Shown in pieces: positions 45,974 to 54,521 of a stretch of DNA of 64,000 bases. A program made the position numbers and the translations under genes. The DNA comes from Stenotrophomonas sp. SAU14A_NAIMI4_8 (GTDB lineage: Bacteria; Pseudomonadota; Gammaproteobacteria; Xanthomonadales; Xanthomonadaceae), in assembly GCF_003086695.1 (NCBI RefSeq), contig NZ_CP025999.1, positions 3,424,344-3,488,343 of the forward strand, in the 5' to 3' direction. The first letter of the stretch is position 1. The number at the start of each line of letters is the position of its first letter. The notes below the pieces were generated by a model. It saw nothing but the letters and a program-made list of their open reading frames with translations. It searched no databases and was not told the origin of the DNA.

Positions 45974-46258
45974 ATGTTTACTCGCGCATCCGCCGTCCAC
46001 CACTTCCGTACCCTGTTCGCGCCGCGCAAGCCGCGTAACCCGCTGGTGCGCATTGCCGTGGGCCTGCTGGGCCTGGCCATCCTGGCCGCCATGGTGTTCG
46101 TGGGCGTGTTCGTGGGCGCAGCGATGATCCTGATCGGCCTGGCGTGGAAGCTGCTGGCCTCGCGCAAGCCCGGCAGCGTCGGCCGTGCCGCCGACCCCAA
46201 GGTGGTGGAAGGTGAGTACCGTGTGGTGCGCAAATCGGCGCTGTCCTCGCCGCGTTGA
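45974..46258 (+). CDS. Small inner-membrane protein of unknown function
   Basis: The 94-residue protein is not recognised. It has a basic N-terminus (HHFRTLFAPRKPRNPLVRIA), two adjacent hydrophobic segments (VGLLGLAILAAMVFVGVFVGAAMILIGL) and a short charged C-terminal tail with EGEYRVVRKS. ATG 45974 gives a compact protein; the frame begins at 45917 with 19 further codons. It precedes the FAH-family gene by 70 bp on the same strand. Similar short proteins are common in xanthomonads before fumarylacetoacetase-family genes, from memory. Confidence 0.75.
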   Translation: MFTRASAVHHFRTLFAPRKPRNPLVRIAVGLLGLAILAAMVFVGVFVGAAMILIGLAWKLLASRKPGSVGRAADPKVVEGEYRVVRKSALSSPR

Positions 46259-46328
46259 AGGTGCGCACCCGCTGACGGCGGGTATCGTTAAGTTCTAGAC
46301 TGCGGGCACGCCCTTCCTGGATGTCCGC

Positions 46329-47045
46329 ATGTCCGATGTTTCCGATGTGATTGCCGCGCCCGCCGTGCCCCGCGTTCCCGTGGTGGGCGGTGGCAGCTTC
46401 CCCGTGCACCGCGTGTACTGCGTGGGCCGCAACTTCGCCGACCACGCGCGCGAAATGGGTGCCGCGGTGCCGGCCGCCGATGATCGCGGCCGGCCGATGT
46501 TCTTCACCAAGCCGGCCGATGCCATCGTGGTCGGCCACGACGATGTGATTCCCTACCCACCGGCCACCGCCAACCTGCACCACGAGGTGGAGCTGGTGGT
46601 GGCGATCGGCCGCGACGCACCGGCCGGTGAGCTGGCCGTGGCCGATGCCGACGCACTGGTGTACGGCTATGCCGTGGGCCTGGACCTGACCCGCCGCGAC
46701 CTGCAGGCCGCCGCCAAGGAAAAGGGCCACCCGTGGGATTCGGCCAAGGGCTTTGACGCCTCCGCGCCGATCAGCGAAATCGTGCATGCCGGCGAAGTCG
46801 GTGATCTGGCCGCCCTGAATCTTTCGCTGGAAGTGAACGGCGAAGTGCGCCAGCAATCGCTGCTGGACCAGATGATCTGGAACGTGCCGGAAATCCTGCA
46901 TGAGCTGTCCAAGCTGTGGCAGCTGCGCGCCGGCGATCTGGTGTTCATGGGCACGCCGTCGGGCGTGGCCGCGCTGAAGCCGGGCGACCGTTTCAGCGCA
47001 CGCCTGGAAAACGTGGCCGAGCGCCACGGCGTCATCGCTGGCTGA
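46329..47045 (+). CDS. Fumarylacetoacetate hydrolase-family protein
   Basis: The 238-residue protein starts with YCVGRNFADHAREMGAAVP near 33 and RPMFFTKPADAIVVGHDDVIPYP near 60, signature sequences of the FAH fold. HHEVELVVAIGRDAP near 83 supplies the metal-binding Glu pair and LDLTRRDLQAAAKEKGHPWDSAKGFD near 113 completes the active site. Members hydrolyse or decarboxylate acylpyruvates; the small one-domain type often has pyruvate-related hydrolase activity. Substrate cannot be told. It lies 54 bp before mscL on the same strand. Confidence 0.92.
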   Translation: MSDVSDVIAAPAVPRVPVVGGGSFPVHRVYCVGRNFADHAREMGAAVPAADDRGRPMFFTKPADAIVVGHDDVIPYPPATANLHHEVELVVAIGRDAPAGELAVADADALVYGYAVGLDLTRRDLQAAAKEKGHPWDSAKGFDASAPISEIVHAGEVGDLAALNLSLEVNGEVRQQSLLDQMIWNVPEILHELSKLWQLRAGDLVFMGTPSGVAALKPGDRFSARLENVAERHGVIAG

Positions 47046-47099
47046 CATCTGCTGCGTTACCCTGCGCCCTGTCCCCTCGCCCTCTGGAGAAGAACAACA

Positions 47100-47504
47100 A
47101 TGGGAATGCTTACCGAGTTCAAGGAATTTGCCATGCGCGGCAACGTCATCGACCTCGCCGTGGGCGTGGTGATTGGCGCCGCCTTCGGCAAGATCGTCAC
47201 CGCGCTGGTGGAAAAAATCATCATGCCGCCGCTGGGCATGCTGATCGGCAAGGTGGATTTCTCTGACCTGGCGTGGGTGCTGTCACCGGCCAGCGTCGGC
47301 CCGGATGGCAAGGAGATTCCGGCGGTGGTGATCGGCTACGGCGATTTCCTCAACACGCTGGTGCAGTTCGTCATCGTGGCCTTCGCCATTTTCCTGGTGA
47401 TCAAGGTGATCAACCGCCTGTCGCGCAAGAAGGAAGCCGCCCCGGCCGCCACGCCGGAAGACGTGCTGCTGCTGCGCGAGATCCGCGACAGCCTGAAGAA
47501 ATAA
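47100..47504 (+). CDS. mscL: Large-conductance mechanosensitive channel MscL
   Basis: The 134-residue channel protects from osmotic downshock. The N-terminus [37 protein letters not shown] contains the first membrane helix with the gate-forming glycines and the invariant [14 protein letters not shown]; the second helix is [20 protein letters not shown] near 80-100. The C-terminal helix carries charged residues [11 protein letters not shown]. Length is typical (136 in E. coli). Trehalose synthesis genes at the other end of the window also concern osmotic stress but are not linked. Confidence 0.97.
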   Translation: MGMLTEFKEFAMRGNVIDLAVGVVIGAAFGKIVTALVEKIIMPPLGMLIGKVDFSDLAWVLSPASVGPDGKEIPAVVIGYGDFLNTLVQFVIVAFAIFLVIKVINRLSRKKEAAPAATPEDVLLLREIRDSLKK

Positions 47505-47537
47505 GGCGCCGGGCGCCATCGCGCGCCCCGCCCACCC

Positions 47538-47647
47538 GTAGCGTCGAGCCATGCTCGACTGGGCGGGACGATAATCAAGGTAGCGCCGGGCCATGCCCGG
47601 CGAGCGAAGCGGATCGTGGGCCTCCGCCGGGCATGGCCCGGCGCTAC
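47538..47647. repeat. Three GTAG palindromes
   Basis: GTAGCGTCGAGCCATGCTCG at 47538-47561, GTAGCGCCGGGCCATGCCCG at 47580-47602 (forward) and its reverse-oriented partner CGGGCATGGCCCGGCGCTAC at 47628-47647 lie in the gap between mscL and the peptidase gene. The latter two are inverted copies of each other. Confidence 0.85.
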
Positions 47648-47761
47648 CGCTTTGCCGCTCATGGCCGGAAAACAGCTTTCGGCCCCGGCATGACCTCCCA
47701 CCCATGCGTGGCGCTGAACGACTGTTAAGCTCCAAGGCTTACACCCTTCCCGGAGCTGTCC

Positions 47762-49183
47762 ATGCGTCGCCGCATTCTTGCCATCGCATCGTCCCTCGCC
47801 CTGTTGGCCGCGCCTGCGTTTGCCGCGCCCCGCACCACCACCCTGCCCCCGGCCTCGCTGGCCACGGCCGCGCAGCTGCGCGACCAGGCACTGGCCGATG
47901 ACACCGGCTGGAAGGTGGTCGAATCGCTGACCACCGAAATCGGCCCGCGTATTGCTGGCAGCGAGGCCGATGCCCGCGCCGTGGCCTGGGCCGAAGCCAA
48001 GTTCAAGGCGCTGGGCTTTGACAAGGTCTGGAAGGAACCGGTGACCTTCCCCAAGTGGGAACGCCGCAGTGAACACGCCGCGGTGACCGGCAAGAACCCG
48101 CAGCCGCTGCAGATCACCGCGCTGGGCGGCAGCCCCGGCGGCACCGTGGAAGCCGAGGTGGTGCGCTTTGCCGACCTGGCCGCCCTGCAGGCCGCGCCAG
48201 CCGGTTCGCTGAAGGGCAAGATCGCCTTCGTCGATTACCAGATGCTGCCGTTCCGCGATGGCCGCGACTACGGCCGTGGCGGTGCGATCCGCAGCAAGGG
48301 CCCGTCCGTGGCCATCCGCAAGGGTGCGGTCGGCTTCCTGATGCGCTCGGCCGGTACCGATTCGCACCGCGTGCCGCACACCGGCATCACCCGTTTCGAC
48401 GATGGCCTGACCCCGGTGCCGTCGGCCGCGCTGTCGGTGCCCGATGCCGACCAGCTGGCACGTCTGCTGGCCCGTGGCAGCACCACGGTGAAGGTGGCGC
48501 TGGACTGCGGCTGGGATGGCACTGCCACCTCGTACAACGTGATCGGTGAGATCACCGGGCGCAGCCTGCCCAAGGAAGTGGTGGTGATTGGCGGCCACCT
48601 GGATTCGTGGGACCTGGGTACCGGCGCGGTGGATGATGGCGCCGGCGTGGGCATCACCATGGCCGCCGGCCATCTGATCGGCCAGCTGAAGCAGGCACCC
48701 AAACGCACGATCCGGGTGATCGCCTTCGCCAACGAGGAACAGGGTCTGTACGGCGGCAAGGCCTATGCCGAAGCACACGCCAAGGACGTGGCCCTGCACC
48801 AGCTGGCTGCCGAGAGCGACTTCGGTGCCGGGCGCATCTATGCGTTCAACACCGGTTCGCCTAACCCGGAAGGGTCGCGCGAAGCGACCAAGCAGATTGC
48901 CGAAGTGATGAAGCCGCTGGGCATCGAGTACCAGGCCGACAAGGGCGGCCCGGGCCCGGACGTGGGCCCGCTGGCGGCCAAGGGCGGCGCGTGGGCGTGG
49001 CTGGCACAGGATGGGTCGGACTATTTCCACCTGCACCACACCGCCGACGACACCCTGGACAAGATCGACCCGAAGGCGCTCGCGCAGAACGTGGCCGCGT
49101 ACACCGTGTTTGCGTATCTGGCCGCGGAAGCCGATGGCAGCTTTGGCAGTGAGGCCAAGGCGACGGTTCCGCCGAACGAGTGA
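47762..49183 (+). CDS. Secreted M28-family zinc metallopeptidase
   Basis: The 473-residue exported peptidase has a signal peptide (RRRILAIASSLALLAAPAFA, cut before APRTTT near 21). A PA-domain-like insertion lies at about 110-240, followed by the M28 catalytic domain. Zinc ligands are GGHLDSWDLGTGAVDDGAGVG near 280 (His, Asp and Asp) and FANEEQGLYGGKAY near 325 (Glu pair), and a distal HHTADDTLDKIDP near 421 (His). Such enzymes are aminopeptidases or carboxypeptidases of the periplasm or outside. It stands alone with only repeats on either side. Confidence 0.92.
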   Translation: MRRRILAIASSLALLAAPAFAAPRTTTLPPASLATAAQLRDQALADDTGWKVVESLTTEIGPRIAGSEADARAVAWAEAKFKALGFDKVWKEPVTFPKWERRSEHAAVTGKNPQPLQITALGGSPGGTVEAEVVRFADLAALQAAPAGSLKGKIAFVDYQMLPFRDGRDYGRGGAIRSKGPSVAIRKGAVGFLMRSAGTDSHRVPHTGITRFDDGLTPVPSAALSVPDADQLARLLARGSTTVKVALDCGWDGTATSYNVIGEITGRSLPKEVVVIGGHLDSWDLGTGAVDDGAGVGITMAAGHLIGQLKQAPKRTIRVIAFANEEQGLYGGKAYAEAHAKDVALHQLAAESDFGAGRIYAFNTGSPNPEGSREATKQIAEVMKPLGIEYQADKGGPGPDVGPLAAKGGAWAWLAQDGSDYFHLHHTADDTLDKIDPKALAQNVAAYTVFAYLAAEADGSFGSEAKATVPPNE

Positions 49184-49206
49184 TGCGGTAGCGCCGCGGC
49201 AACAGC

Positions 49207-49283
49207 GGTGCGAACCAAGGTTCGCACCCACCAGGCGATTGCGTGGGGTCAGATCCCTCGCCCATGGCGAGGGCTCTGACCCC
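49207..49283. repeat. GTGG palindrome and hairpin repeat after the peptidase
   Basis: GGTGCGAACCAAGGTTCGCACC at 49207-49228 and GGGGTCAGATCCCTCGCC..GGGCTCTGACCCC at 49245-49283 lie between the convergent peptidase and symporter genes. Confidence 0.8.
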
Positions 49284-49290
49284 GATCGCG

Positions 49291-50742
49291 TCAGCCTTCC
49301 CACACCCGTGTATTGCGGACGCCGACCTTCTGCGGGTTGAACAACGGATCGCGCTTGTTGCGCTTCTGCTGCTCGTAATCGCGCAGCGCGGCCAGCGCGG
49401 GTTTCTGCAGCAGCACGATGGCGATGATGTTCAACCAGCTCATCATGCCCACGCCGATGTCGCCCAGCGACCAGGCCACGGTGGCGCTGTTCATGGCCGA
49501 ATAGCCGGTGGCGGCCAGGAACAACAGTTGGAACACCCCCATCACCCACGGGCTGGGGCGGTCGCGGCACAGGTAGCTGACGTTGGTTTCGGCCATGTAG
49601 TACAGCGCCAGGATGGTGGTGAACGCGAACGGCAGGATCGCCAGCGCCACGAACGAGCGGCCGAAGCCCGGCAATGCCGATTCCACCGCGTGCTGTACGA
49701 AGCGCGGCCCGGCCTCCACGCCCGGCAGATTGCCCAGCAGCAGCCGCGCCTCATCGGGAATGCCGTTCACCGCTGGGTCGTACACGTTGTAAAGGCCGGT
49801 GGACAGGATCAGGAACGCGGTGGCGCTGCACACCACCAGGGTGTCGATGTAGACCGAGAACGACTGCACCAGGCCTTGCTTCACCGGGTGCGAGACCTCT
49901 GCGGCGGCGGCCGGATGCGCGCCACTGCCCATGCCCGCTTCGTTGGACAGCACGCCACGGCGCACGCCCCACTGGATGGCCGTGCCGATCATCGCGCCGA
50001 AGGCCGCATCCACGCCGAAGGCGCTGCGCACCACCAGCAGGATGACCTCGGGCAGCTTGTCCGCATTGATGACCATGACCACGGCGGTCACGCCCAGATA
50101 GGCCACGGCCATGATCGGCACCACCCATTCGGCCACGCGCGCAATGCGGCGCACGCCGCCGAACAGCACCACGGCCAGCACCACCAGCAGTACACCCGTG
50201 GTCGCGGCCACCGGCACATTCCAGGCTTCGTTCACCGCGCTGGTGATCGCATTGGACTGGGTACCGGCCAGCATCGCCCCGGCCATCACCGTGACCACCG
50301 CGAACAGCACCGCGTACCAGCGCTGACCCAGGCCCTTTTCGATGTAGTACGCCGGCCCGCCGCGGTACTGGCCCTTGCCGTCGCGGTCCTTGTAGATCTG
50401 CGCCAGGGTGGATTCGATGAAGGCACTGGAGGCGCCCAGGAACGCCACGATCCACATCCAGAAGATGGCCCCCGGGCCACCGAACGCGATGGCCATGGCC
50501 ACGCCGGCGATGTTGCCCACGCCCACCCGGCTGGACAGTGACAGCGACAAGGCCTGGAACGGCGACACGCCTGCGTCGGAACGTTCATGGCGGAACATCA
50601 GGCGCAGCATGTCCGGCAGCGCGCGCAGCTGGATGAATCGGGTGCGGATGCTGAAGTACAGCCCGGCCAGCAGGCACAGCACCACCAGCAGCGGGCTCCA
50701 GACCACGCCCAGCACGCTGTTGACGATGGATTCGACAGTCAT
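49291..50742 (-). CDS. Sodium:alanine/glycine symporter, AGCS family (copy 1)
   Basis: The 483-residue inner-membrane transporter begins TVESIVNSVLGVVWSPLLVVLCLLAGLYFSIRTRFIQLR and has about 11 membrane segments. The AGCS signatures FQALSLSLSSRVGVGNIAGVAMAIAFGGPGAIFWMW near 61 and SNEAGMGSGAHPAAAAEVSHPVKQG near 274 are intact. It imports neutral amino acids with sodium. It starts 11 bp after the outer-membrane protein gene, so they probably form an operon. The second paralogue lies 2 kb away (52805-54313); the two share the family motifs but differ clearly in sequence. Substrate cannot be told. Confidence 0.93.
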   Translation of the reverse strand: MTVESIVNSVLGVVWSPLLVVLCLLAGLYFSIRTRFIQLRALPDMLRLMFRHERSDAGVSPFQALSLSLSSRVGVGNIAGVAMAIAFGGPGAIFWMWIVAFLGASSAFIESTLAQIYKDRDGKGQYRGGPAYYIEKGLGQRWYAVLFAVVTVMAGAMLAGTQSNAITSAVNEAWNVPVAATTGVLLVVLAVVLFGGVRRIARVAEWVVPIMAVAYLGVTAVVMVINADKLPEVILLVVRSAFGVDAAFGAMIGTAIQWGVRRGVLSNEAGMGSGAHPAAAAEVSHPVKQGLVQSFSVYIDTLVVCSATAFLILSTGLYNVYDPAVNGIPDEARLLLGNLPGVEAGPRFVQHAVESALPGFGRSFVALAILPFAFTTILALYYMAETNVSYLCRDRPSPWVMGVFQLLFLAATGYSAMNSATVAWSLGDIGVGMMSWLNIIAIVLLQKPALAALRDYEQQKRNKRDPLFNPQKVGVRNTRVWEG

Positions 50743-50753
50743 GGCGTGCCCTC

Positions 50754-51740
50754 TTAGAAGAACATGCCCAGGGCGACCTGGGGGCTGATGATGCGGCCGC
50801 TGTTGCGCCCGGCCACGGTCATTTCCACGCCGGCGATCAACCCCAGCGAGGGGCTGAAGTGGTATTCCACCGCCGGCGCCAGGGTGAGGTTGCGGCTGGC
50901 CGGGCGACGCTCGTCGATGCGCCGCACCTGACCATCGGCGCCGGGTGCAAAGCCGGTCAGGCGCTGGCCCGATTCGCGGCTGGCCGCAAACTCCATGACC
51001 CCGACCCAGCGCGAATTGAAGCTGTACTCGGCACCGACCGACAGGCCCAGCACCGAGCCGCGCGCGATGTGGCCCTGGAAGCCACGTTCAGTGCCATACA
51101 CGCTGGCGCCGGAAATGGCCGTGCGCGACGGTGCAGGTCCCGCACTGAACTGCGCACGCCAGCGCAGCGGCCTGTCGTTGCCCATCCATTCCACCTTCTG
51201 CATGCCCAGCGCCAGCGTGGTGCGCTGCACGCCATCGCCCTGCGCATCCAGTGCATTGCCGGTGATGCGGTCGTGGCTGCCGGTGCTGAAGCGCTGCACC
51301 AGCGCCAGCGAAACGGCCGGGGTGGTGCCATCGGCACTGGGGGCCTGCAGCAGGTACTGCAGGCGCGCGGTGGTATCGCCGGCACGGAAGCCGCTGCTGT
51401 GGGTGCTGCCCGATTCGGCGCGCGAGGCGCTCAGGTTGACCTGGCCGGTGACCCGTTCGCTGAAGCCGTAGGCAATGGGCACCACCACCGCCCAGGCGCC
51501 GCTGCGTTCATCGCTGCGGTGGCGATCGCCGCTGTCATCGAAGTACGCGGTGCTGTCCACGCGCACCAGATAGGGTTCGATGTACCAGTGCCCGGCCGCC
51601 ATGCCGGCGGGATTGGGGGTGATCAGCGGGCCGGTGAAGTTGACGCCTTCCAGGCTGTGTTGCTGGGCCAGCGCACTGGCACTGTGCAGCGTGCAGGCCA
51701 GCAGCAGGGCAACGGCAAGGGTAGAACGCGGGTGATGCAT
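50754..51740 (-). CDS. Outer-membrane beta-barrel protein (phenol-degradation MetA-like transporter)
   Basis: The 328-residue protein has a signal peptide (STLAVALLLACTLHSASALA, cut before QQHSLEG) and then alternating beta-strand sequence ending VALGMFF with a C-terminal aromatic residue, as in outer-membrane barrels. HSLEGVNFTGPLITPNPAGM near 29 matches the start of the MetA-pathway/PF13557 group as I recall it. ATG 51740 was chosen since AGGAG is 8 bases upstream; GTG 51749 is too near. It is upstream of the AGCS gene in the same direction, so it may be a channel for an amino acid or related compound. Confidence 0.7.
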   Translation of the reverse strand: MHHPRSTLAVALLLACTLHSASALAQQHSLEGVNFTGPLITPNPAGMAAGHWYIEPYLVRVDSTAYFDDSGDRHRSDERSGAWAVVVPIAYGFSERVTGQVNLSASRAESGSTHSSGFRAGDTTARLQYLLQAPSADGTTPAVSLALVQRFSTGSHDRITGNALDAQGDGVQRTTLALGMQKVEWMGNDRPLRWRAQFSAGPAPSRTAISGASVYGTERGFQGHIARGSVLGLSVGAEYSFNSRWVGVMEFAASRESGQRLTGFAPGADGQVRRIDERRPASRNLTLAPAVEYHFSPSLGLIAGVEMTVAGRNSGRIISPQVALGMFF

Positions 51741-51868
51741 GACAGCCACTCCTGGACAACGTGGGATGGACTTCCACCCTGCGTCGCCAGGAACAGCGGA
51801 CCAATAAGGAAACTTTCAAAACGTCATGCGTGCTTGACGCATTGGCGTGTGGGGCAAGTCTGCGGTCT

Positions 51869-51955
51869 TGGGTCAGAGCCCTTGCCTGTGGCAAGGGATC
51901 CGACCCGGATGCGCGGGGTCGGATCCCGCATCGCAGGCGCGGGCTCCGCCCCCAT
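51869..51955. repeat. Two hairpin repeats downstream of rlmB
   Basis: GGGTCAGAGCCCTTGCC..GGGATCCGACCC (from 51869) and GGGGTCGGATCCCGCA..GCGGGCTCCGCCCCC (to 51955) lie between the outer-membrane protein promoter region and the rlmB stop. Confidence 0.8.
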
Positions 51956-51961
51956 CAGCGG

Positions 51962-52804
51962 TCAACCGCGACGGCTGGCCCACTGCGCCAGCAGCACTGC
52001 CGTGGCAGATGCGACATTCAGGCTTTCCACTGCGCCGCTGCCCGGAATCGACACCTGCTGGTCGCACAGACCGGCCAGCTCGCGGTCCATGCCCTCGCCT
52101 TCGGCGCCCATCACGTACACCAGGCGCGACGGCAGGCTCGCATGGAACACGTCTTCGCCGCCGTCCACCAGGGTGGCGGCCAGGCCGAAACCGGCCGCAC
52201 GCAGCTGCGCCATGGCCTGCGCATCGTCGGGCAACTGCACCAGCGGCACGGCTTCGGCACCGCCTTCGGCCACGCGCGCGGCGGCGCCGGACAGGGCCAG
52301 CGTGCTGCCGGCCGGCAGCAGCAGCGCCTTCACCCCGAAGTGCGCGGCCGAACGCAGGATCGCGCCCAGGTTGTGCGGGTTGCCCACGCCATCCAGCCAC
52401 AGCGCCAGCGCCGGGCCATCACCCACCTGCTGCAGCCACTGCGCCAGTTCCAGCGCGGGTGCGCGCAGCACGTCGGCCACCACGCCTTCGTGGTGGGTGG
52501 TGCCGGCCAGCTTGTTCAGATCGCCGTCTTCCACCACGCGGTAGCCCACGCGGTTGGCCACGCACCACTTCAACAGCGGCTGCAGGCGCGGAATGCGCGC
52601 CTCCAGCAGGTACAGCTTGCGCAGTGCCTGCGGGCGGGCTTCGAACGCCGCCAGCACGGCATTCAGGCCGTACAGGCGCAGTTCGTCATTGCCACGCCCA
52701 CCGGCGCCTGCACCACCGCCACTGCCCTGCCCTTCCGGGCGCGGCAACGGTGTGGCACGCGGCGGACGGGCGGACGGGCGGCGGTTGTTCCAGGGGTTGT
52801 TCAC
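51962..52804 (-). CDS. rlmB: rRNA/tRNA 2'-O-methyltransferase of the SpoU/TrmH family (RlmB-like)
   Basis: The 280-residue SPOUT-fold enzyme has an N-terminal RNA-binding (SpoU substrate) domain near 40-110 (DELRLYGLNAVLAAFEARPQALRKLYLLE) and the trefoil-knot methyltransferase with LWLDGVGNPHNLGAILRSAAHFGV near 136, VYVMGAEGEGMDREL near 230 and IPGSGAVESLNVASATAVLLAQW near 253. The first 38 residues are Pro/Arg/Gly-rich. E. coli RlmB methylates G2251 of 23S rRNA; other members target tRNA. Its stop region lies in repeats; its start follows the second AGCS gene stop directly (0-bp gap). Confidence 0.85.
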   Translation of the reverse strand: MNNPWNNRRPSARPPRATPLPRPEGQGSGGGAGAGGRGNDELRLYGLNAVLAAFEARPQALRKLYLLEARIPRLQPLLKWCVANRVGYRVVEDGDLNKLAGTTHHEGVVADVLRAPALELAQWLQQVGDGPALALWLDGVGNPHNLGAILRSAAHFGVKALLLPAGSTLALSGAAARVAEGGAEAVPLVQLPDDAQAMAQLRAAGFGLAATLVDGGEDVFHASLPSRLVYVMGAEGEGMDRELAGLCDQQVSIPGSGAVESLNVASATAVLLAQWASRRG

Positions 52805-54313
52805 TTACACGGTCTCCTGCTTGCGCTGGCGCCAGAAATCGGCGTTCTTGATCCCCAGTGCATCGGGGTCGAACGTCGGGTCCAGGCCCAGCTTCTTCTG
52901 TCGTTCGTAGTCACGCAGGGCCAGCATGGCCGGCTTCTGCACGATGAGGATGGCGATGATATTCAGCCAGGCCATCAGGCCCACGCCGATGTCACCCAGC
53001 GCCCAGGCCAGGGTGGCGTTGTGGAAGGCGCCGAACACCACCATGCCGATGATGCCCAGGCGCAGCAGCAGCACGGTGAGCGGGCGCTTCTTGTTGTGGT
53101 TGACGTAGGTCAGGTTGGTTTCGGCCATGTAGTAATAGGCCATGATGGTGGTGAAGGCGAAGAAGAAGATGGCGATGGACACGAAGGCCGAACCCCAGCC
53201 CGGCAGCACCGCTTCCACGCCCGCCTGCGCATAGCCGGCGCCTTCGGGAATGCCGGCCAGACCCTGGAAGATCGGCGCGGCGCCTTCCACCGGCGAATAG
53301 ACGTTGTAGGTGCCGCTGGCCAGGATCAGGAAGGCGGTGGCGGTGCACACCATCATGGTGTCGAAGTAGATGGCGAAGGCCTGCACGTAGCCCTGCTTGG
53401 CCGGGTGCGAGACTTCCGAGGCTGCTGCGGCGTGCGGGCCCGAACCCTGGCCGGCTTCGTTGGCGTAGATGCCGCGCTTGATGCCCCATTCGATGGCCAG
53501 GCCCATCATGGCGCCGAACGCCGCATGGGTACCGAAGGCGCTGTCGAAGATGATGCCGAACATTTCCGGCACGCGGTCGGCGTTGATGATCATGATGACG
53601 ATGGCCATCAGGATGAAGCCGGCGGCCATGAACGGCACCACCACTTCGGCGAAGTTGGCGATGCGCTTGACGCCACCGAAGATGACCACGCCCAGCAGCA
53701 GGGCCACCACGATGCCGATGCCCAGCTTCAGCGCCTGCACCTGGTCCATGCCGAAGGCCTGGCCATCCAGCGGACCGCACAGCGCGGTGCCGCGGCAGGC
53801 GTTGATGACGCTGTCAGCGATGGCATTGGCCTGCACGCCCGGCATCAGGAAGCCGGCCGCGATGATCGTGGCACCGGCGAAGGCCAGGGCGTACCACTTC
53901 AGGCCCATCGCCTTTTCGATGTAATAGGCCGGGCCACCGCGGTAGCGGCCTTCGGCATCCTTGGTCTTGTAGATCTGCGCCAGGGTGCATTCCACGTACG
54001 AGGTGGACGCGCCGAGGAAGCCCATCACCCACATCCAGAAGATCGCACCGGGGCCGCCGAAGGCGATGGCGGTGGCCACGCCGGCGATGTTGCCGATGCC
54101 CATGCGGCCGGCCATGGACATGGCCAAGGCCTGGAAGGACGACACGCCGGCGTCGGATTTCTCACCCTTCACGGTCAGGCGGCACATCTCGAAGAAGCCG
54201 CGCAGCTGCATGAAGCGCGTGCGCAGGCTGAAGAACAGGCCGGCGCCCAGGCACACCACGATCAGTGCCTTGCTCCAGATGATGCTGTTGATGAAATGTA
54301 CGGTTGCTTCCAC
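52805..54313 (-). CDS. Sodium:alanine/glycine symporter, AGCS family (copy 2)
   Basis: The 502-residue symporter begins MEATVHFINSIIWSKALIVVCLG and carries the same signatures as the copy at 49291: FQALAMSMAGRMGIGNIAGVATAIAFGGPGAIFWMW near 61 and YANEAGQGSGPHAAAASEVSHPAKQG near 277. A loop insertion with two cysteines (NACRGTALCGPLDGQAFG near 185) is absent from the other copy. It is followed at once by rlmB. The gene is preceded by the promoter region before 54313 and hairpin repeats. Duplicated AGCS genes probably have different substrates. Confidence 0.93.
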   Translation of the reverse strand: MEATVHFINSIIWSKALIVVCLGAGLFFSLRTRFMQLRGFFEMCRLTVKGEKSDAGVSSFQALAMSMAGRMGIGNIAGVATAIAFGGPGAIFWMWVMGFLGASTSYVECTLAQIYKTKDAEGRYRGGPAYYIEKAMGLKWYALAFAGATIIAAGFLMPGVQANAIADSVINACRGTALCGPLDGQAFGMDQVQALKLGIGIVVALLLGVVIFGGVKRIANFAEVVVPFMAAGFILMAIVIMIINADRVPEMFGIIFDSAFGTHAAFGAMMGLAIEWGIKRGIYANEAGQGSGPHAAAASEVSHPAKQGYVQAFAIYFDTMMVCTATAFLILASGTYNVYSPVEGAAPIFQGLAGIPEGAGYAQAGVEAVLPGWGSAFVSIAIFFFAFTTIMAYYYMAETNLTYVNHNKKRPLTVLLLRLGIIGMVVFGAFHNATLAWALGDIGVGLMAWLNIIAILIVQKPAMLALRDYERQKKLGLDPTFDPDALGIKNADFWRQRKQETV

Positions 54314-54415
54314 GCGCGCTCTCTCCAGTCGGCGGGTTGGGGGACGTCCCGTCGGCTGGAAGGGACAGCACCGATTCTCCCTGATCGCGGACCGGGGCGA
54401 TAGCGGCAGAAGCAG

Positions 54416-54513
54416 GGGGTCGGATCCCTTGCGCAGGGCGCGAGGGCTCTGACCCCGGTTCGCGGCCGTGGAATGGGGTCAGAGCCCTTTTCTGGCGAAA
54501 AGGGATCTGACCC
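54416..54513. repeat. Two hairpin repeats
   Basis: GGGGGTCGGATCCCTTGCGC..GGGCTCTGACCCC (54416-54456) and GGGGTCAGAGCCCTTTTC..GAAAAGGGATCTGACCCC (54474-54513) are inverted to each other between the symporter promoter region and the acetyltransferase stop. Confidence 0.85.
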
Positions 54514-54521
54514 CTGGCCGT

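Noticed and set aside
51761..54403. An 880-codon plus-strand open frame opposite rlmB and the AGCS gene
   Set aside because: Same reason: it mirrors codon bias of the minus-strand genes and has no recognisable domain.
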